Shown: piece after piece, positions 36,455-48,499 of the stretch
How the letters are laid out: each line of letters begins with the position of its first letter
How positions within the stretch are numbered: the first letter of the stretch is position 1
DNA from: Pseudorasbora parva
Lineage: Eukaryota > Chordata > Actinopteri > Cypriniformes > Gobionidae
Length of the DNA: 64,000 bases
Direction: 5' to 3'
Assembly (NCBI RefSeq): GCF_024679245.1
Contig: NC_090178.1
Span: 29,845,742-29,909,741, forward strand
Program-made: the position numbers and the translations under genes
The notes under the pieces: model-generated
The model's input: only the letters and a program-made list of their open reading frames with translations
Database searches by the model: none
What the model was told of the DNA's origin: nothing

Positions 36455-37912
36455 CACTATATTGCCAAAAGTTTTGGGACACCTGCCTTTACATGCACGT
36501 TAACTTTAATGACATATTATTCTTAATCTGCAGGGTTTTGTCACATGTCCAGCCTTTGTCTCCTGTGTTTTCCTCACGTTCTTCCTGGTTTCCGTTTTGT
36601 CACACGTTCCTTTGTTCTAGTTTTCCCGCCACTGTCAATCCTAGCGTGTTGTCAGCTGTCTCGTCATCTGTGTCACCTATTCCCCCTCGGTAGTCTTTCA
36701 TCAGTGCCTGTATTTAAGTTCCTAGTTTTCACTCTGTCTTTGTCTGGTCTTGATGTTAACACCTTAGATGGCCTTCTGTGTTTCTTATGGTCTAAGGAAG
36801 TGTTAGATGTTTCTTGTAAAGACAAGTTTTTGGGAATAAAGATCTTTTGAGTTTTTGGAAGTCTTGGAACCTTCTTCAGCTATACATCTACATGTAACAG
36901 GTTTAATGTGGAGCTGGCTTTCCAAGGTTTAGGTGTGTGTTTGTGGGGATTTTTGACCATTCCCCTAGAAGTGCATTTGTGAGGTCAGGAACTGATGTTG
37001 GACGAAAAGGCATGGCTCACAGTCTCCACTCTAATTCATCCCAATGGTGTTCTATCGGGTTGAGGTCAGGACTTTGTGTAGGCCAGTCAAGTTCCTTCAC
37101 ACCAAACGTGCATCTATGTCTTTATGGACCTTGCTTTATGCATTGGTACACAGTCATGTTCGAACAGTAAGCGGCCATTCCCAAACTGTTCCCACAAAGT
37201 TTGAAGCTTGAAATTGTCTAAAATGCCTTGGTATGCTGTATCATTAAGAATTCCTTTCACTGGAACTAAGGGGCCAAACTCAAACCCTGTAAAACAACTC
37301 CACACTATAATCCCCTCCTCCACCAAACTTTACACTTGGCACAATACAGTCAGGCAAACCCAGACTCATCCATTGGATTGCACAGACAGAGAAGCATGAT
37401 TTGTCACTCCAAAGAACACGTCTTTACTCCTCTACAGTCCAGTGGTGGTGTGCTTTACATCACTGTATCTGATGCTTTGCATTGCACTTGGTGATGTAAG
37501 GCTTGGATGAGCTGCTCAGCCATGGAAACCCATTCCATGAAGCTCTCCACACACTGTTATTGAGCTAATCTGAAGGCCACATGAAATTTGGAGGTCTGCA
37601 GCTATTGACTCCGCAGAAAGTTGGCAACTATTGCACATTGTGCGCCTCAGAATGCCCTGACCCTGCTCTGTGATTTTACGTGACCTACTACTTTGTGGCT
37701 AAGTTACTGTTGTTCCCAATTGCTTCCACTTTGTTATAATACTATGATGAACAGTTGACTGTGGAATATTTAGTAGTGAGGAAGTTTCACTAATGGACTT
37801 ATTGCACAGGTGGAAACCTATCATGGTACCACGCTTGAATTTACTGAGATCCTGAGAGCGACCCATTCTTTCACAAATGTTTGTAGAAGCAGTCTGCATG
37901 TCTTAAGGTACG
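36455..37912 (-). mobile_element. Tc1/mariner element F, holding a solo LTR
   Basis: The left TIR, CACTATATTGCCAAAAGTTT at 36455, is preceded by TA. The coding strand is minus. The start is MGRSQDLSKFKRGTMIGFHL at 37866, with SETSSLLNIPQSTVHHSI as helix-turn-helix. At about 37145-37170 it reads [18 protein letters not shown] (second Asp). GTKGPNSNPVKQLHTI-type frames on the other strand are shadows. The right TIR is missing: the sequence changes at about 37912. Many stops. Confidence 0.8.
36539..36899 (+). mobile_element. Solo LTR (361 bp) with 5-bp GGTTT duplication
   Basis: It begins TGTCACATG and ends CATGTAACA, a TG...CA LTR with 9-bp imperfect inverted ends. It is flanked by GGTTT at 36534-36538 and 36900-36904. 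Inside are a TATTTAAG TATA-like box (36711) and AATAAA (36835) about 60 bases before the end, giving plus-strand orientation. No internal retroelement genes flank it, so it arose by LTR-LTR recombination. Family not assignable by eye. Confidence 0.85.
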
Positions 37913-38100
37913 TTCACACTGAATGTGAATATAGCGCCTGGAGTGAATAATTTCCATGTTAAGTCAATGGGAAGGCGCATTGATGCGCATCTGGAGGTCC
38001 TGCACTGCGATAGACACATTTCACGCAGTGCGTAAGCACTAAAACTATAATAATAGTAAGCACTAAAACTAAAATAAGTTTAACACCATATTGTTTAGGT
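37913..38100. repeat. Probable MITE fragment
   Basis: GTACGTTCACACTGAATGTG, ATAGCGCCTGGAGTGAATAA and GAAGGCGCATTGATGCGCAT resemble a common fish MITE. It replaces the right end of Tc1 element F. The far end is not defined. Confidence 0.35.
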
Positions 38101-39789
38101 CATCATGCTGTGTATACTATTGAAAAATAAAGTGTTTAAATGTTTACTGATTGACCCCATTCACTTCTGTTTCAAGTGCATCACTGCATCTTTTGTGACT
38201 TAATTTCATCTAGCCATGCAACATTCTGCCTTCATTTTATTTATTTATTTATATTAATAAATAAATATTATTTATAATATTCTACAAACATCACACATTT
38301 GCAGTCTACAACATAATTTAGATTGTTCTTTTGATTATGATGCATATCGACTTGTGTCTGAGACTGTTGATTCACTTCACTTGAATTAAAGTGTATTTTA
38401 GGCAAAGTGGTCCAAAATGTGGTCATCTGTGTGGGCATGAATTCTCACACTTCACAAAACAGGACTTTTCGGAGGCACCAGATTTCCAGACGTGACCAAG
38501 AAAGGTTGTATGACCTAGTGAACCTTTGACCTGTGAATTCTCCCATGCAGTGTTTCAAATAACCTCTCCATTTGATACTTCCTGTGATACCAGACAGGTC
38601 AATACAAATGCCACAGAGCTTCAAAATGGGCCTGTCCCTCAAAACCAGTGACCTCATCTTGACATTTCAAACAAGATTCTTCTCGATCCAACAAACCGAT
38701 TGCTAAAATACCCAAAAGAACTGGCCGATGTGATACATTTTCCAATAAAGGCAATACTGGAAGAGTACTATCTCGGTGGAATATCCTTTAGGCATTTGCA
38801 TGTTGCAGAGGGACCATTTGTCTTCATCACAGTGTAAATTGTCTGCCCAAACTTTCAGTTTAGGATGATTTATAACCACGTTGAATGGGCAGCCTGGGGT
38901 TTAAAGACTCCACATGACGGGCTCCAGTTCATTCTGAATGAAAAAGACTGAGTTACATGTCTTTGGTTTTATGGTAGGTGGTCACCTCAGTCAACTTTTG
39001 GCAAACCCCCCACACATTCCATCCTTCTAAATTTAACCCCAATTACATAATTTCCCCAATTTGACCAATTACCCTACTAATTGGCAAAGCACTTTCTTGT
39101 GTTCCAACACTGGGTGAAGTACAGAGGAGTGCTCTTGACCTTATCAAAAACATTTACTTGATCATCTCAGGATTCATTAAATCATAAAGATCAAAAAGTC
39201 AGAAACCTCATCCTTTTGAAGTTTATGCAAAGTGGATTCGCAGCGCTGACAAACACAAACTCTTCCAGACCTCAGCTACAACAACAGTGTTTGAGGGAAT
39301 AAAGTAGACTTTGCTTGCGGCTAACCACTGAAGACTACAGGCTGGCATATTTTTTAAATAATACATTTGTTACATTGTTACATACTGTAGGTATGTGAGA
39401 CTGGAATTGCTGACGACTCGTTTTGGCAGTTCAGAACCTATTCTTTCATTTTAGGAGACAATAACTTTATTCATTGTGCACTTTGATCTTTAAATCTTTG
39501 CAGACATTTTACATTTACAAACAACTATCACACATTACAAGTAAGGTAATATTCAAGGGGAAAAAATATAGTATGGGCACTCTAAATTAACTCCAAGACC
39601 TTTCAAACCCAAGAGACATGAATAGAGAGTTTGATAAGAAAGATTTGATTTCATTTAGGCCTGTACATTGATTCATGTATAAAATGTGCAAGTAATTTGA
39701 ACTCTAATTAAAGAAATGTTAAGACTAAGACACTTAGTTAAAAGTAAAAAAAAAAAAAAAGTTATTTGTTACAGTATACAAATCTTTAA
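38101..39789. other. Intergenic DNA
   Basis: No gene or repeat recognised. Low-complexity TTTA/AATA near 38235-38275 and a poly-A at 39748. Confidence 0.45.
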
Positions 39790-40418
39790 GGCCCCGTCCA
39801 CACGAAGCCAGAGCGTTCCCAATCCGATCTTTTTTCCCCCTCGTTTCAAGAAATATCTGCGTCCACACGAGATTACCAAAACTGACTAAAAACGATGTAG
39901 TTTGCATGCCATGCCAGCGTGTGGCGCTGTAATTCTCCCACAGAAATACACTAAAAACGGAGAAGAAGAGTTGTGGCTAGAAGGGGTATAGCAGTGGTCG
40001 GAGGTGAGGCAAAATCTCACATTAAAATAACAATACATTTGCTACTTAACAGATGCGTTTTATTAATGCCTACACCTACCCCAACCCAAAACATACCCTA
40101 ACAATAATGCAGATACGTTAATTAAATGAGGCGATATTGATGTGCGCATGCCCAGTGCCCGTAGTTGTATCCCTTTAACTCTTCACTGTGCCGGACGTAG
40201 TGTGATGACATCCCCGTTTCAGAAAATATATACGGAGTCGCTGTAGCCTACTCACGAAAACGGAAGATGATCGTTTTCAGATTTATCCGCTTTGGGACCC
40301 GGTTTCGGCAAAATATAGGATTCATGCTTCTGAAAACGCCGGATCCGTGTGGACGAAACGCTAATACGGTACAAATGTATACGTATACAGCTAAACGCGC
40401 CTCCGTGTGGACGGGGCC
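39790..40418. mobile_element. Harbinger-like MITE, GGCCCCGTCCACACG ends, TAA duplication
   Basis: GGCCCCGTCCACACG (39790) and CGTGTGGACGGGGCC (ending 40418) are exact inverse complements. The flanks are TAA at 39787-39789 and 40419-40421. Subterminal copies of CGTCCACACGAG and CCGTGTGGACGAAACGC lie inside. The 629-bp body contains no transposase. The 3-bp TAA target suits PIF/Harbinger. Confidence 0.85.
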
Positions 40419-40516
40419 TAACACTCCCTAAAAAATTAAGAGTTGTCTGTGTGAGTTTAGCAAATGGTTGTGCTGATGCAATCTCCAATTCAATAAAGAT
40501 CTACATGATGTTTGTA

Positions 40517-41130
40517 TCACGGCGGAATGAGAATGAAGACAGAAGTGGATCCAATAGCGAATGCAAAAGGTCTCTTTATTACTGACACAGGTAAGAGACA
40601 GTAAATAAACAGAAGAAGCTCAGTCTCTGGTGAATCATGGCAGGTCGATGAAGGACGGAAGAATCCAGGACGGAGGAATCCACATAGACACACGACACCA
40701 GGAAGACGATTGCACACGAGGAAACACACGGGGACAACTGCAATGACATAAACATTTTCTCAAACAGATAGTTGTGGTAAACAGGATTAAAACTATTTAG
40801 TACATTTTAAACGTTTAGAACAGTGAGAGCGCAGTACGGCTGAACGTGTTGGCATAGCAACGTGATACTTCCTGCCTGTGTGTCCTACGAAGGACGTCTA
40901 GTTTAATTCTGATTGAGGCAACTCCGTATACTGCATCCTACAAAGGCCGTGTCCTCCGGAGGACGCAGCCTTCGAAATTTCACGAAATGAGACACAGCTA
41001 AACTGCAGGTGAGGCAATTAAATAGGCAGGTGAGATGAGGTGCAGTGAATGATTGCAGTGATCACAGTGACCACGCATCCAACACAACCAAACGCAAAAT
41101 GAGCCGGTGAATCCATCAACCGTGACAGTT
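40517..41130. repeat. CACGG...CCGTG repeat of unknown class
   Basis: TATCACGGCGGAATGAGAAT at left and CAACCGTGACAG at right. The middle has TCTCTTTATTACTGACACAG, many GGAGGAATCC/GGACGGAAG motifs and GCAGGTGAGGCAATTAAATA. This layout (sequence ending in GTGACAG) is common in fish genomes as a non-autonomous element. The same AGGTGAGGCAA core is inside the CCCATACGG element. ORFs here have no domain. Confidence 0.4.
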
Positions 41131-42056
41131 TGCCAATGAAGCGCAATAAAACTAGTATTAAGAAGATTATATCTGGGCACATTGTAAATGTTCTAAACGG
41201 ATTGTAATTAAGTTTTCATAAATTTCATACAATTTAAAATTCATATGCATAATCTTCTCAAAACAGTGTGTACAAAAGTCCACAAAAGTTCACACAGCCA
41301 ACCAAAATTGTAATATCTCAGGGAAGAAACTTTTGCAGCTCTTTTTTTATTGAGTTTATAAAAATCACAAACATGTATGTATCATTTTTCCACACACAAC
41401 AAATACTCTGTAATTTGTCATATTCTCAATTGCTCATTCTGTTTACCCCAAGTTCACACATAACAGGAAATGTGATTTGTCTTATTGTTTACACAGCAAT
41501 CACAACTATATTAATTATAAGAGCTATTTTTAGAAGAAACAAACATTGTTATACAAATAATACGAATAATCATGAGATTGGTAAAATGTTACTATCCAAA
41601 GTATTAATAAGCCATTCAACTTCTATATATTAGTATTGCAGGCTACTGTTTGCTGGTAGTGTAAATGAAACATTATGATTGTTTGGAATAACAGCACATC
41701 ATCGTTAAACTACAATCAATCACAATTGACCCATAATGTGTGATAAGGATAATTATCTGATGAAATTATCGGGACAGATGTAAATTAGACTTGATTGCAT
41801 TACATTTGATGATAAGTTAATGGAAAATAAGCCTGTCAGTTTTGTTTGTTCTGTGTTAATGTTCATCTTGACACTTTACAGAACTGAAGGAATACTTCAA
41901 CCGATTATCTTCCCATTAGCCACATCAGCTTTCATTCTCAGATCAATTTGTAAAGAGATGTAAATTGTCCATGTCATTTAAGTGTTTACTTCAAAAGTCA
42001 GTTCTATTACAGCTTTTTTATTTTTTATTTTTCAATAATTAAAACAAAACATTATG
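41131..42056. other. AT-rich intergenic DNA
   Basis: The 121-residue plus-strand frame (41268-41633) is of low complexity and resembles nothing. No repeat recognised. Confidence 0.45.
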
Positions 42057-43060
42057 CCCCCTTGAGAAGGTGTGGCCTCACACGGTGGAGTTGAAGGAGG
42101 GAGGAGCCACGGCTTCACCCCTGGTCAGACACTTTGAGGTGCTTCGGCTCCGGGGCAATGGTGCGCACTGTCCTCCTTTCCTAGGGTTCAAGCTCACTGG
42201 TCGTGGCAGGCGTAAGCATCCAATTATACCAGTTTCTAGGGCACGGTTTATATCATTACAGACAAATGGAATACTCCTGATTGGCTAAGAAAACATAAAG
42301 TCTAAACAATTTGTCACATATGGATAGATATGTAGGATAACGTAGGAGATACGGTTGTTGTTAGGCTGGATGTATACGTCGGGGAATCCCAAGATTGGTG
42401 TAGGTGTTGACCTCGGGGGGTCCTAGAAAGGCGCCGAGAGGTCTAGGGTGTGAGGAAGACCATTCTACAGACCTGCACAGAACATGTAACACACACACAA
42501 GACTCTAGCACAATATCTCTCCTCCAAGGTTGGTGTGGCCTGAGCTTATCAACAGGACATAATATCAAAACAACCCGATGGCACAGTCTCTCCAGAGAGA
42601 GAAGTACAAATAATATAATCTACCTCATTATATAAAGAAATATAAAGAAAAAGAGGTACACTTCTATAAATGGGAAAATCACAAATGGGGGCCCCCTTCC
42701 TATCAGAACCCCTGAGGTTTCTAAAGGTAGGTGGGATACTTCTTTTGGAAGTCTTCTTTGGAACTTTCTCGTCAAGGCTGTTGTCAGGGCCCAGAGATAG
42801 GGGCCAGACTGTGTCTGGAAAGCAAATTAGACAACACACATCAGACATAGAGTTGAAATCATATTAAATCAGTTAAATGTATATTGATGATTACATAACT
42901 TGATTGTCAGTAATTATTAGATTTTGAAAAGGTAATAGCTGATTATTTAATTCATGAGGTTTTTAAAAATCATTCAAAAGGATACATTTGATGAGGAGGC
43001 AAGGATGAAATGATACATATGATAAAGAGGCCCACCCCCTCAAAATGCACAAAGATGAAG
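42057..43060. other. Unclassified GC-richer segment, possibly retroelement
   Basis: Between AT-rich flanks, about 42057-42830 has a different composition, with features such as CTCGGGGGGTCC, GGCGCCGAGAGG and a TTATATAAAG stretch near 42625. It could be LTR or internal retroelement sequence on the minus strand. There is no protein motif, primer-binding site or paired LTR, so the class is left open. Confidence 0.3.
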
Positions 43061-43299
43061 ATTCCAAGAGTGTTTAGTTCAGCTTGAACTGAAAACACAG
43101 GAACTTAAATACATCAGCAAACGAGGCGATTAATAACAACACAGCTAAGCATGATGGCAAATCATATCAGTTACAATGACAACAAAGGAGTAGCTGGAAA
43201 ACTGAACATCTTTTGTTTCAGTTTTCTGTAATGGAGGTTGGTTGCAGCAAGTCCTCGATGGATGCACGATGATAATGAAACACAAAGAAAAATATTGTT

Positions 43300-43579
43300 G
43301 GTAACCTGGTTGCAATAAGTAAAAAAATAAGTAACCTGGTTGCCTTCAAATTTGGAGTTTGTTGAAATAAAACATTTAGTTGATAGAATGAAGGAAATTG
43401 GTTTAATAAATAGAAACTCAAAATATGATTGTATCTGAACCACATAAAAAATTTGATAAATCATGAAAATAGCACAATTTGGCATGTTTCATAAAACACA
43501 CACAATTACCCAATATGCTTAAACTCAAAATTTTAAGGCAACCAGGTAACTCATTTTTTAAAAATATATTTTTACAGTG
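43300..43579. mobile_element. CACTG-ended MITE, 'TAACCTGGTTGCC' family (copy 1)
   Basis: The right end TATTTTTACAGTG is followed by TA. AAGTAACCTGGTTGCC at left is answered by GGCAACCAGGTAAC at right. The body (GAAGGAAATTGGTTTAATAA, CACACACAATTACCC) is near-identical to 54996-55379. The left ~20 bases are lost. ORFs on the minus strand here and at 55060-55260 are the same frame in two copies, not genes. Confidence 0.85.
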
Positions 43580-43717
43580 TAGAACATAATGACAGTATGG
43601 AGTGTTTTGGTAGTTTTAATGCATTTTGCATGTGACATTTACTGTTTTGTCAACTGAAAGAACTGTGTGAAGAGTTTTGAAAAGGTGACCTAAGAGTTGA
43701 GAATTGTGTCCCAGCTA

Positions 43718-43748
<31 letters not shown>

Positions 43749-45184
43749 GATAACACTAATAAACCATAGGGGGAAGATAGATAGACATAGCTCAAATGAT
43801 TTTACATAAATGTAAATGTACCTTTGTGTGTACAGCATAAAAAAACAGAGACTGTATGCGGCTCATCTGCAGACCCAGTGTTTTACAAGCCCTTGGTGTG
43901 ATTCGCACCATTCGGTCTGTCCTCTTCCACCTGGCAGTCACATCATGTGTATTGTTACCTCTGTGCAGACATCTTCCCAAAGCCCCAGAAGTGCTTGAGA
44001 ACATGACATAAGCGAAACCCATTTCCATTTCAGGGAATAGTCTGTAGTAAAACTTATTCAGGATTTCCAAGCTGTTTTTTTCCCATACAGTGACCAAGGT
44101 TTTGGATTGCATATTGATGTAGCAAGTAAGAATATATCAGACAGTAAAGAAAGTTTAATTTTGAATTAGAAAATCAAGGAAATCTTTATCAATGAAAAAT
44201 CTTCAAAGTTCAAGTCGAACATTTTGATTTCGCTGATCTACATATGTGCATTTTAAGATTGAAGGCCAAACTATTTGATAACAAAAGCTTTAAAACCATG
44301 TCAGTAGATTATTTATCCTTTCTTTTCTCTCAGTCTCCTTATCTGGCCCTCTCTCTTCTCCTAAAGCTGAGCTTTGACTGATAGAGTCTTTTCATTTTTG
44401 TCTGTGTCCGTGAAGGGTCAACTGATATTTTTCAGAATAATTTTCTTCGATAAGTGACTTTACTGAAGGCTACCATGAATTAACTATGGTTATTAAATTA
44501 TTTAACAATTTCACAAGTTTGTGTGCCCATATAATCTTGTATAATTTTGAAAGCGGTAAACAGATTTGGCTTGCTGTCTGCTATAGAGGGGCTCGGAGAG
44601 GATAGTATACCCGAGCTCTGATTGCCCCCCTATAACAGGCAAAATTGTACAAAAAAAGGAAAAGCAGGGGAGGAGGAGGGATGCTGCAAGAACTAACGGG
44701 AAGAGGTAAGCTGCTGGTTTTATACTTTAGTATCAATTGGAAGATTAGGTGGGTGTAATGTCACATGTTGCCCACACATTAATGATTAGTCATATGCTTA
44801 ATATAATGAAAATCATGATGATGATGAAATATGATGAAAAATGTGTTAATGTTTTCAGTAAAAATGTGTAAATGTCACATTGGAGTTACTATAAATTACA
44901 CAAATCATGTACATTTGGCCTATTTACATTTTAAAAAGGGAAAAAATAGTCAAAAGTTTAACAGTTTGCCATTTTTTGACCGTTTACTTCAACGAGTTGG
45001 GCAGGAATTCGTGCTCAGCAGCTTCTGTTAACATAAAGCCTACTTTGTTTTGATTGTTCATCTCAAATATTTTGACATTGACGAGCAGTGACAGACAAAT
45101 GACAGCTCAGATGACAAGCTCTTGGTGCTGTGCTTGGCCCTTGCACCACTAAAGTATAGAGTTAACACTCAACACAATCTCATG
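43580..45184. other. Intergenic DNA with poly-A
   Basis: Poly-A at about 43721-43748. A small GC-richer window at 43855-44000 has a 106-residue minus-strand frame without a known domain. Nothing else supported. Confidence 0.45.
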
Positions 45185-45490
45185 GTAATGCGTATCATTA
45201 ATACGAGTGTGAAATCTCGTAGAATGGATACGCCAAAACTCATTTTGGCGTGCAATTGCTACGCAGTTTTTCGCGTGCATAGGATACGCACTTTATGGCG
45301 TGCATATGACACGCTCTTGGGTAGGATTAGGGTTGTGAGGTGGGGGGTTTGTACGTATAATACGCCATAAAATGGGTATCATATGCACGCAAAAAAATGT
45401 GTACCATATGCAAGCCAAAACTAATTTTTGCGTGTATATTCTTCGTGATTCCACACTCGTACTATTTATACGCATTTTTGTGAGAACGTG
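45185..45490. mobile_element. Foldback MITE with ATGCGTAT...ATACGCAT ends
   Basis: TAATACGAGTGTGAAATC at left is mirrored by GATTCCACACTCGTACTA at right. GGCGTGCATATGACACGC and ATGGGTATCATATGCACGC pair further in. The loop holds GGGTAGGATTAGGGTTG. It is CpG-rich relative to its flanks. Confidence 0.8.
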
Positions 45491-47569
45491 CTCTTAATAT
45501 ATTGGGCAATTATTTCACAACCTTAATACAGAGAATACAGAGGTCTAGACCATGGCCAATGGCCAAATGCATCCCTCATACTCAGTGAACTTCCAGGAAT
45601 TCCGCAGCGCCTAGTAAAGGTCTTGTCCTAGTCTACACATGACTGAAGCGTACAGATGGAATCTTGTCCACCTGTGGCTGAGTGTAAGAGTGCAGTAGCT
45701 GTAGCTGCCAAGACTGCACACTGTCTGCGATGAGAAATTTTCTTGGACAGCCGGGGAAGACGGCTCCCGGGTTCAAGCCGTCACCAGGTTTTTCCAAGAC
45801 TGCCACGGGCACAATTCAGAGTTGTCGTCCGTGTTTGAGATGGATATCGCCTGCCAAGTCTACGGCTACGTTCAAAATAATGTACTCATTTTACAGAACC
45901 GTGAGTTTCATCTCTGCTCTGACCCATGAAATCATCTTTGATTCATATGTAATGTGACAGCATGCGCTGAGGGATTACGCTGCAACGCTGCAGACATCTT
46001 TAAGTGCTCAGTCTAGACTTCGACTACATGGCAACTTCATCCTGCTTACACTGTATATGTCATAAACAAAAAGCATCTCCATGGCAATCCTGCATCTTGA
46101 TACAGCTTGCAAATAATTGTTCTATTCATCCCTCATCAGCTGCTGATGAAATAGCTGAACAAAGGCCAAGTAAGGTCCTTGTGCGTAAGAACAGTCTGAA
46201 GTCTTAGGAATTCCCCTACTCGCTATACTAACATATTCCAGAGTTAGAGAGTGAGAGAAAAAAAACATTTCATCAGGTCATATATTTATTTTTCAAGGAC
46301 ATGATGCTTACAAAGGAAACAGCATGTTGGATACGCATTATAAAGTATTTTCTTTTATTTGGCAAAGACACAAAAGTGCTTCATGACAATACTGCATTGG
46401 TAAAAGTTAGTTTATTGTAACACAAAGTTACTTTACTCATCATCACATGTTGGCACTTTGATATATGATTCAAATCATTATCTAAAACATTTGGTAAACA
46501 TTAAACTAATGCTGGTAAATAAAATCAGAGCTTTTCCAGCAAATTAAGGCATGGCATTACTTGGAAATCAAGGTTTGCCATTACTAGAAAAGCTGTTTTG
46601 CAAATGCTCTGGACATTGATGGATGACATAAGATTGTGTGAAATAATAACAATCACTAGAGGTATATGTGCCTCATTTTTGTGCAAATGTTCCTGTGTCA
46701 ATTTCTGGAGAATTTGCAAAGCAATGTGATGTGCACATGCTGAAATTGCATAGATTGTGTGGGACAATTCAAAACATTCAACTGAACCAGCATACGATAC
46801 CTTCATATTACAAATATTTTGCTTAAAAAAAAACATGTAATGAAACTAAAAACTTTGGTGTTGTATAAATAGACTGGTCGTAACTCCATGTAATACTTAT
46901 TATAATAACACAGGTTAATCACCCTTCTTGTCAATGAATAACTTATCCCTAGATTTGCCTTTTATTGCTGTCATCACAGAGACAAATCCAGCTTCTTAAT
47001 TTCACATTTTGGTCAGATAGGCAAGTCTAGAGGTACATTTCCTCATATTTATTGAAAATAGAGAATCTTTGGTGGCAAAGCAAAATAAAATAAAATAAAC
47101 AAGTTGATATAAAAGGCAAAAAAAATACATAATGCAAATATAAAGTACAGCACGTTCAAAAAAATACTCAGAAGTTCTGTTTTGGATTTCGGTCTAAAAA
47201 TGTATACATAATATATTTTTATATATAAAACAAACTAAAGTAAAAGTCATAAATTACTAAGAAAAAACTGAGTCTCATCCGACACACAATGCAAACGATA
47301 ACCATTGAGGTATTTTGTTCTTTAAAGTTCTATATCAAGCATTATGCATATTGAGAGTGAACGTGAAAGTGCAAAGATTACTAAAACAACAAGAGTGTAA
47401 AGCTCACATATTACAATGTGTTCACTGCAAAGGAATATCCTTATTAACAGTCACAGCAGCAATGATGTCTCTTTACGGTGTCACTTCCTGTCACCAGCGG
47501 AGAGCCCGCCTTCAGATAGCAGTCCATTTTTAATGTAAACGTTGAAAGGGTGAAGGACATTGGGAAATA
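45491..47569 (-). other. has2: has2 3' UTR and downstream flank
   Basis: The 3' UTR must start at 47569 and run toward lower coordinates. Minus-strand AATAAA signals occur at 47053-47048 and 46290-46285, among others; which is used cannot be decided here. The AT-rich 46.2-47.5 kb stretch has no recognisable repeat. The 45.6-46.0 kb part is less AT-rich, with weak ORFs that resemble no known protein. It may contain conserved noncoding sequence, but that needs alignment. Confidence 0.4.
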
Positions 47570-48499
47570 CTATACGTCAAGAACCATGTCATACTGTTGT
47601 CCTTTCTTCCTCTTGCCACACTTCATAATGAGGACAGCGTACAAAGTCAAGAACACGACCCAATAGCTGACATATACGGTTGCGCCGATTATCAAAACTA
47701 TTTTTTCGGACTCTGGGAAGGGCTTTCGGGTCTCTTGGATTATTGAATAAATAATGCCAACAAAAAGAATGGTGAACCAAATTGAGATCGGAATGAGTCC
47801 AATAAAGTTCACCACGACGGTCTTCCTTCCAGAAGTTCCCCAACCGGATTTGTTTATGGTGGCTATTGCGAACATCTTTGCCGGTAGCAGACTTGACATG
47901 TATAACACTGAGTAAAAGGACATGAATACCATGACGATGTTTCCACGGAGGCAACTGGCGAACGAAGACTTGATGAGCGCCACGACTTGGACGATCAGCA
48001 GGAACAGAAGGATGTTCCAGATCCTGCCCTGGTAGAAGAGCTGGATCGCAGTGGCGATGAGGAAGAAGGGGAAGAAGCCGGTGATGACGGCCTCGTAGGT
48101 CATCCACAAGTGGTGCTTGTGAAACCACATGGAGTTGTAAAGCCACTCTCTGAAATACGATTTACTCCAGCGGGTCTGCTGGTTGAGCCAGCGCAGGTAG
48201 GTGATGGGTGTCTCAGTCAAGCACTTGGAGCGTGCAGTGTATTTTGTAGCATATCCCAGGCTCAGGACTCGATTGGTCAGATGGCGGTCATCGCCAAAAC
48301 TGCAGTGGCTTCCCATGAACGTCTGATTGTACCAGTCTTCCAGGAACTCATGAAGCAGGGAGTTCCTGTACATCCCCAGTGGCCCACTGATACACTGAAC
48401 GCACCCGAAATATGACTGGCAAGCTCTTTCGATGTTGAACGCCATCCAATACCTCACACTGCTGAGGAAGGAGACCCATGATTCATATTTGTTCAGAAT
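47570..48499 (-). CDS. has2: has2 exon 4 (residues 244-552 and stop)
   Basis: The acceptor is TGTCCCTCTAG, and the exon starts [18 protein letters not shown]. It carries the GDDR (312-315) and QQTRW (350-354) motifs and then the C-terminal membrane bundle of four or more hydrophobic stretches. It ends [13 protein letters not shown] with TAG at 47572-47570. A 185-residue frame on the same strand and a 142-residue frame opposite are shadows of this exon. Confidence 0.96.
   Translation of the reverse strand: MLNKYESWVSFLSSVRYWMAFNIERACQSYFGCVQCISGPLGMYRNSLLHEFLEDWYNQTFMGSHCSFGDDRHLTNRVLSLGYATKYTARSKCLTETPITYLRWLNQQTRWSKSYFREWLYNSMWFHKHHLWMTYEAVITGFFPFFLIATAIQLFYQGRIWNILLFLLIVQVVALIKSSFASCLRGNIVMVFMSFYSVLYMSSLLPAKMFAIATINKSGWGTSGRKTVVVNFIGLIPISIWFTILFVGIIYSIIQETRKPFPESEKIVLIIGATVYVSYWVVFLTLYAVLIMKCGKRKKGQQYDMVLDV

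Noticed and set aside
43171..43485. Apparent protein family shared with 55060-55260
   Set aside because: The shared frame (LLNQFPS.YQLN) lies inside two copies of the same MITE, so the similarity is nucleotide repeat, not a gene family.
43792..44112. 106-residue minus-strand ORF
   Set aside because: Coding-looking in parts but without a family match, start context or splice sites. Left as intergenic.
45770..45795. tRNA B-box-like GGTTCAAGCC
   Set aside because: No matching A box or cloverleaf stems around it.
47987..48415. 142-residue plus-strand acidic ORF ([16 protein letters not shown])
   Set aside because: Antisense shadow of has2 exon 4, produced by codons for the membrane segments read in reverse.
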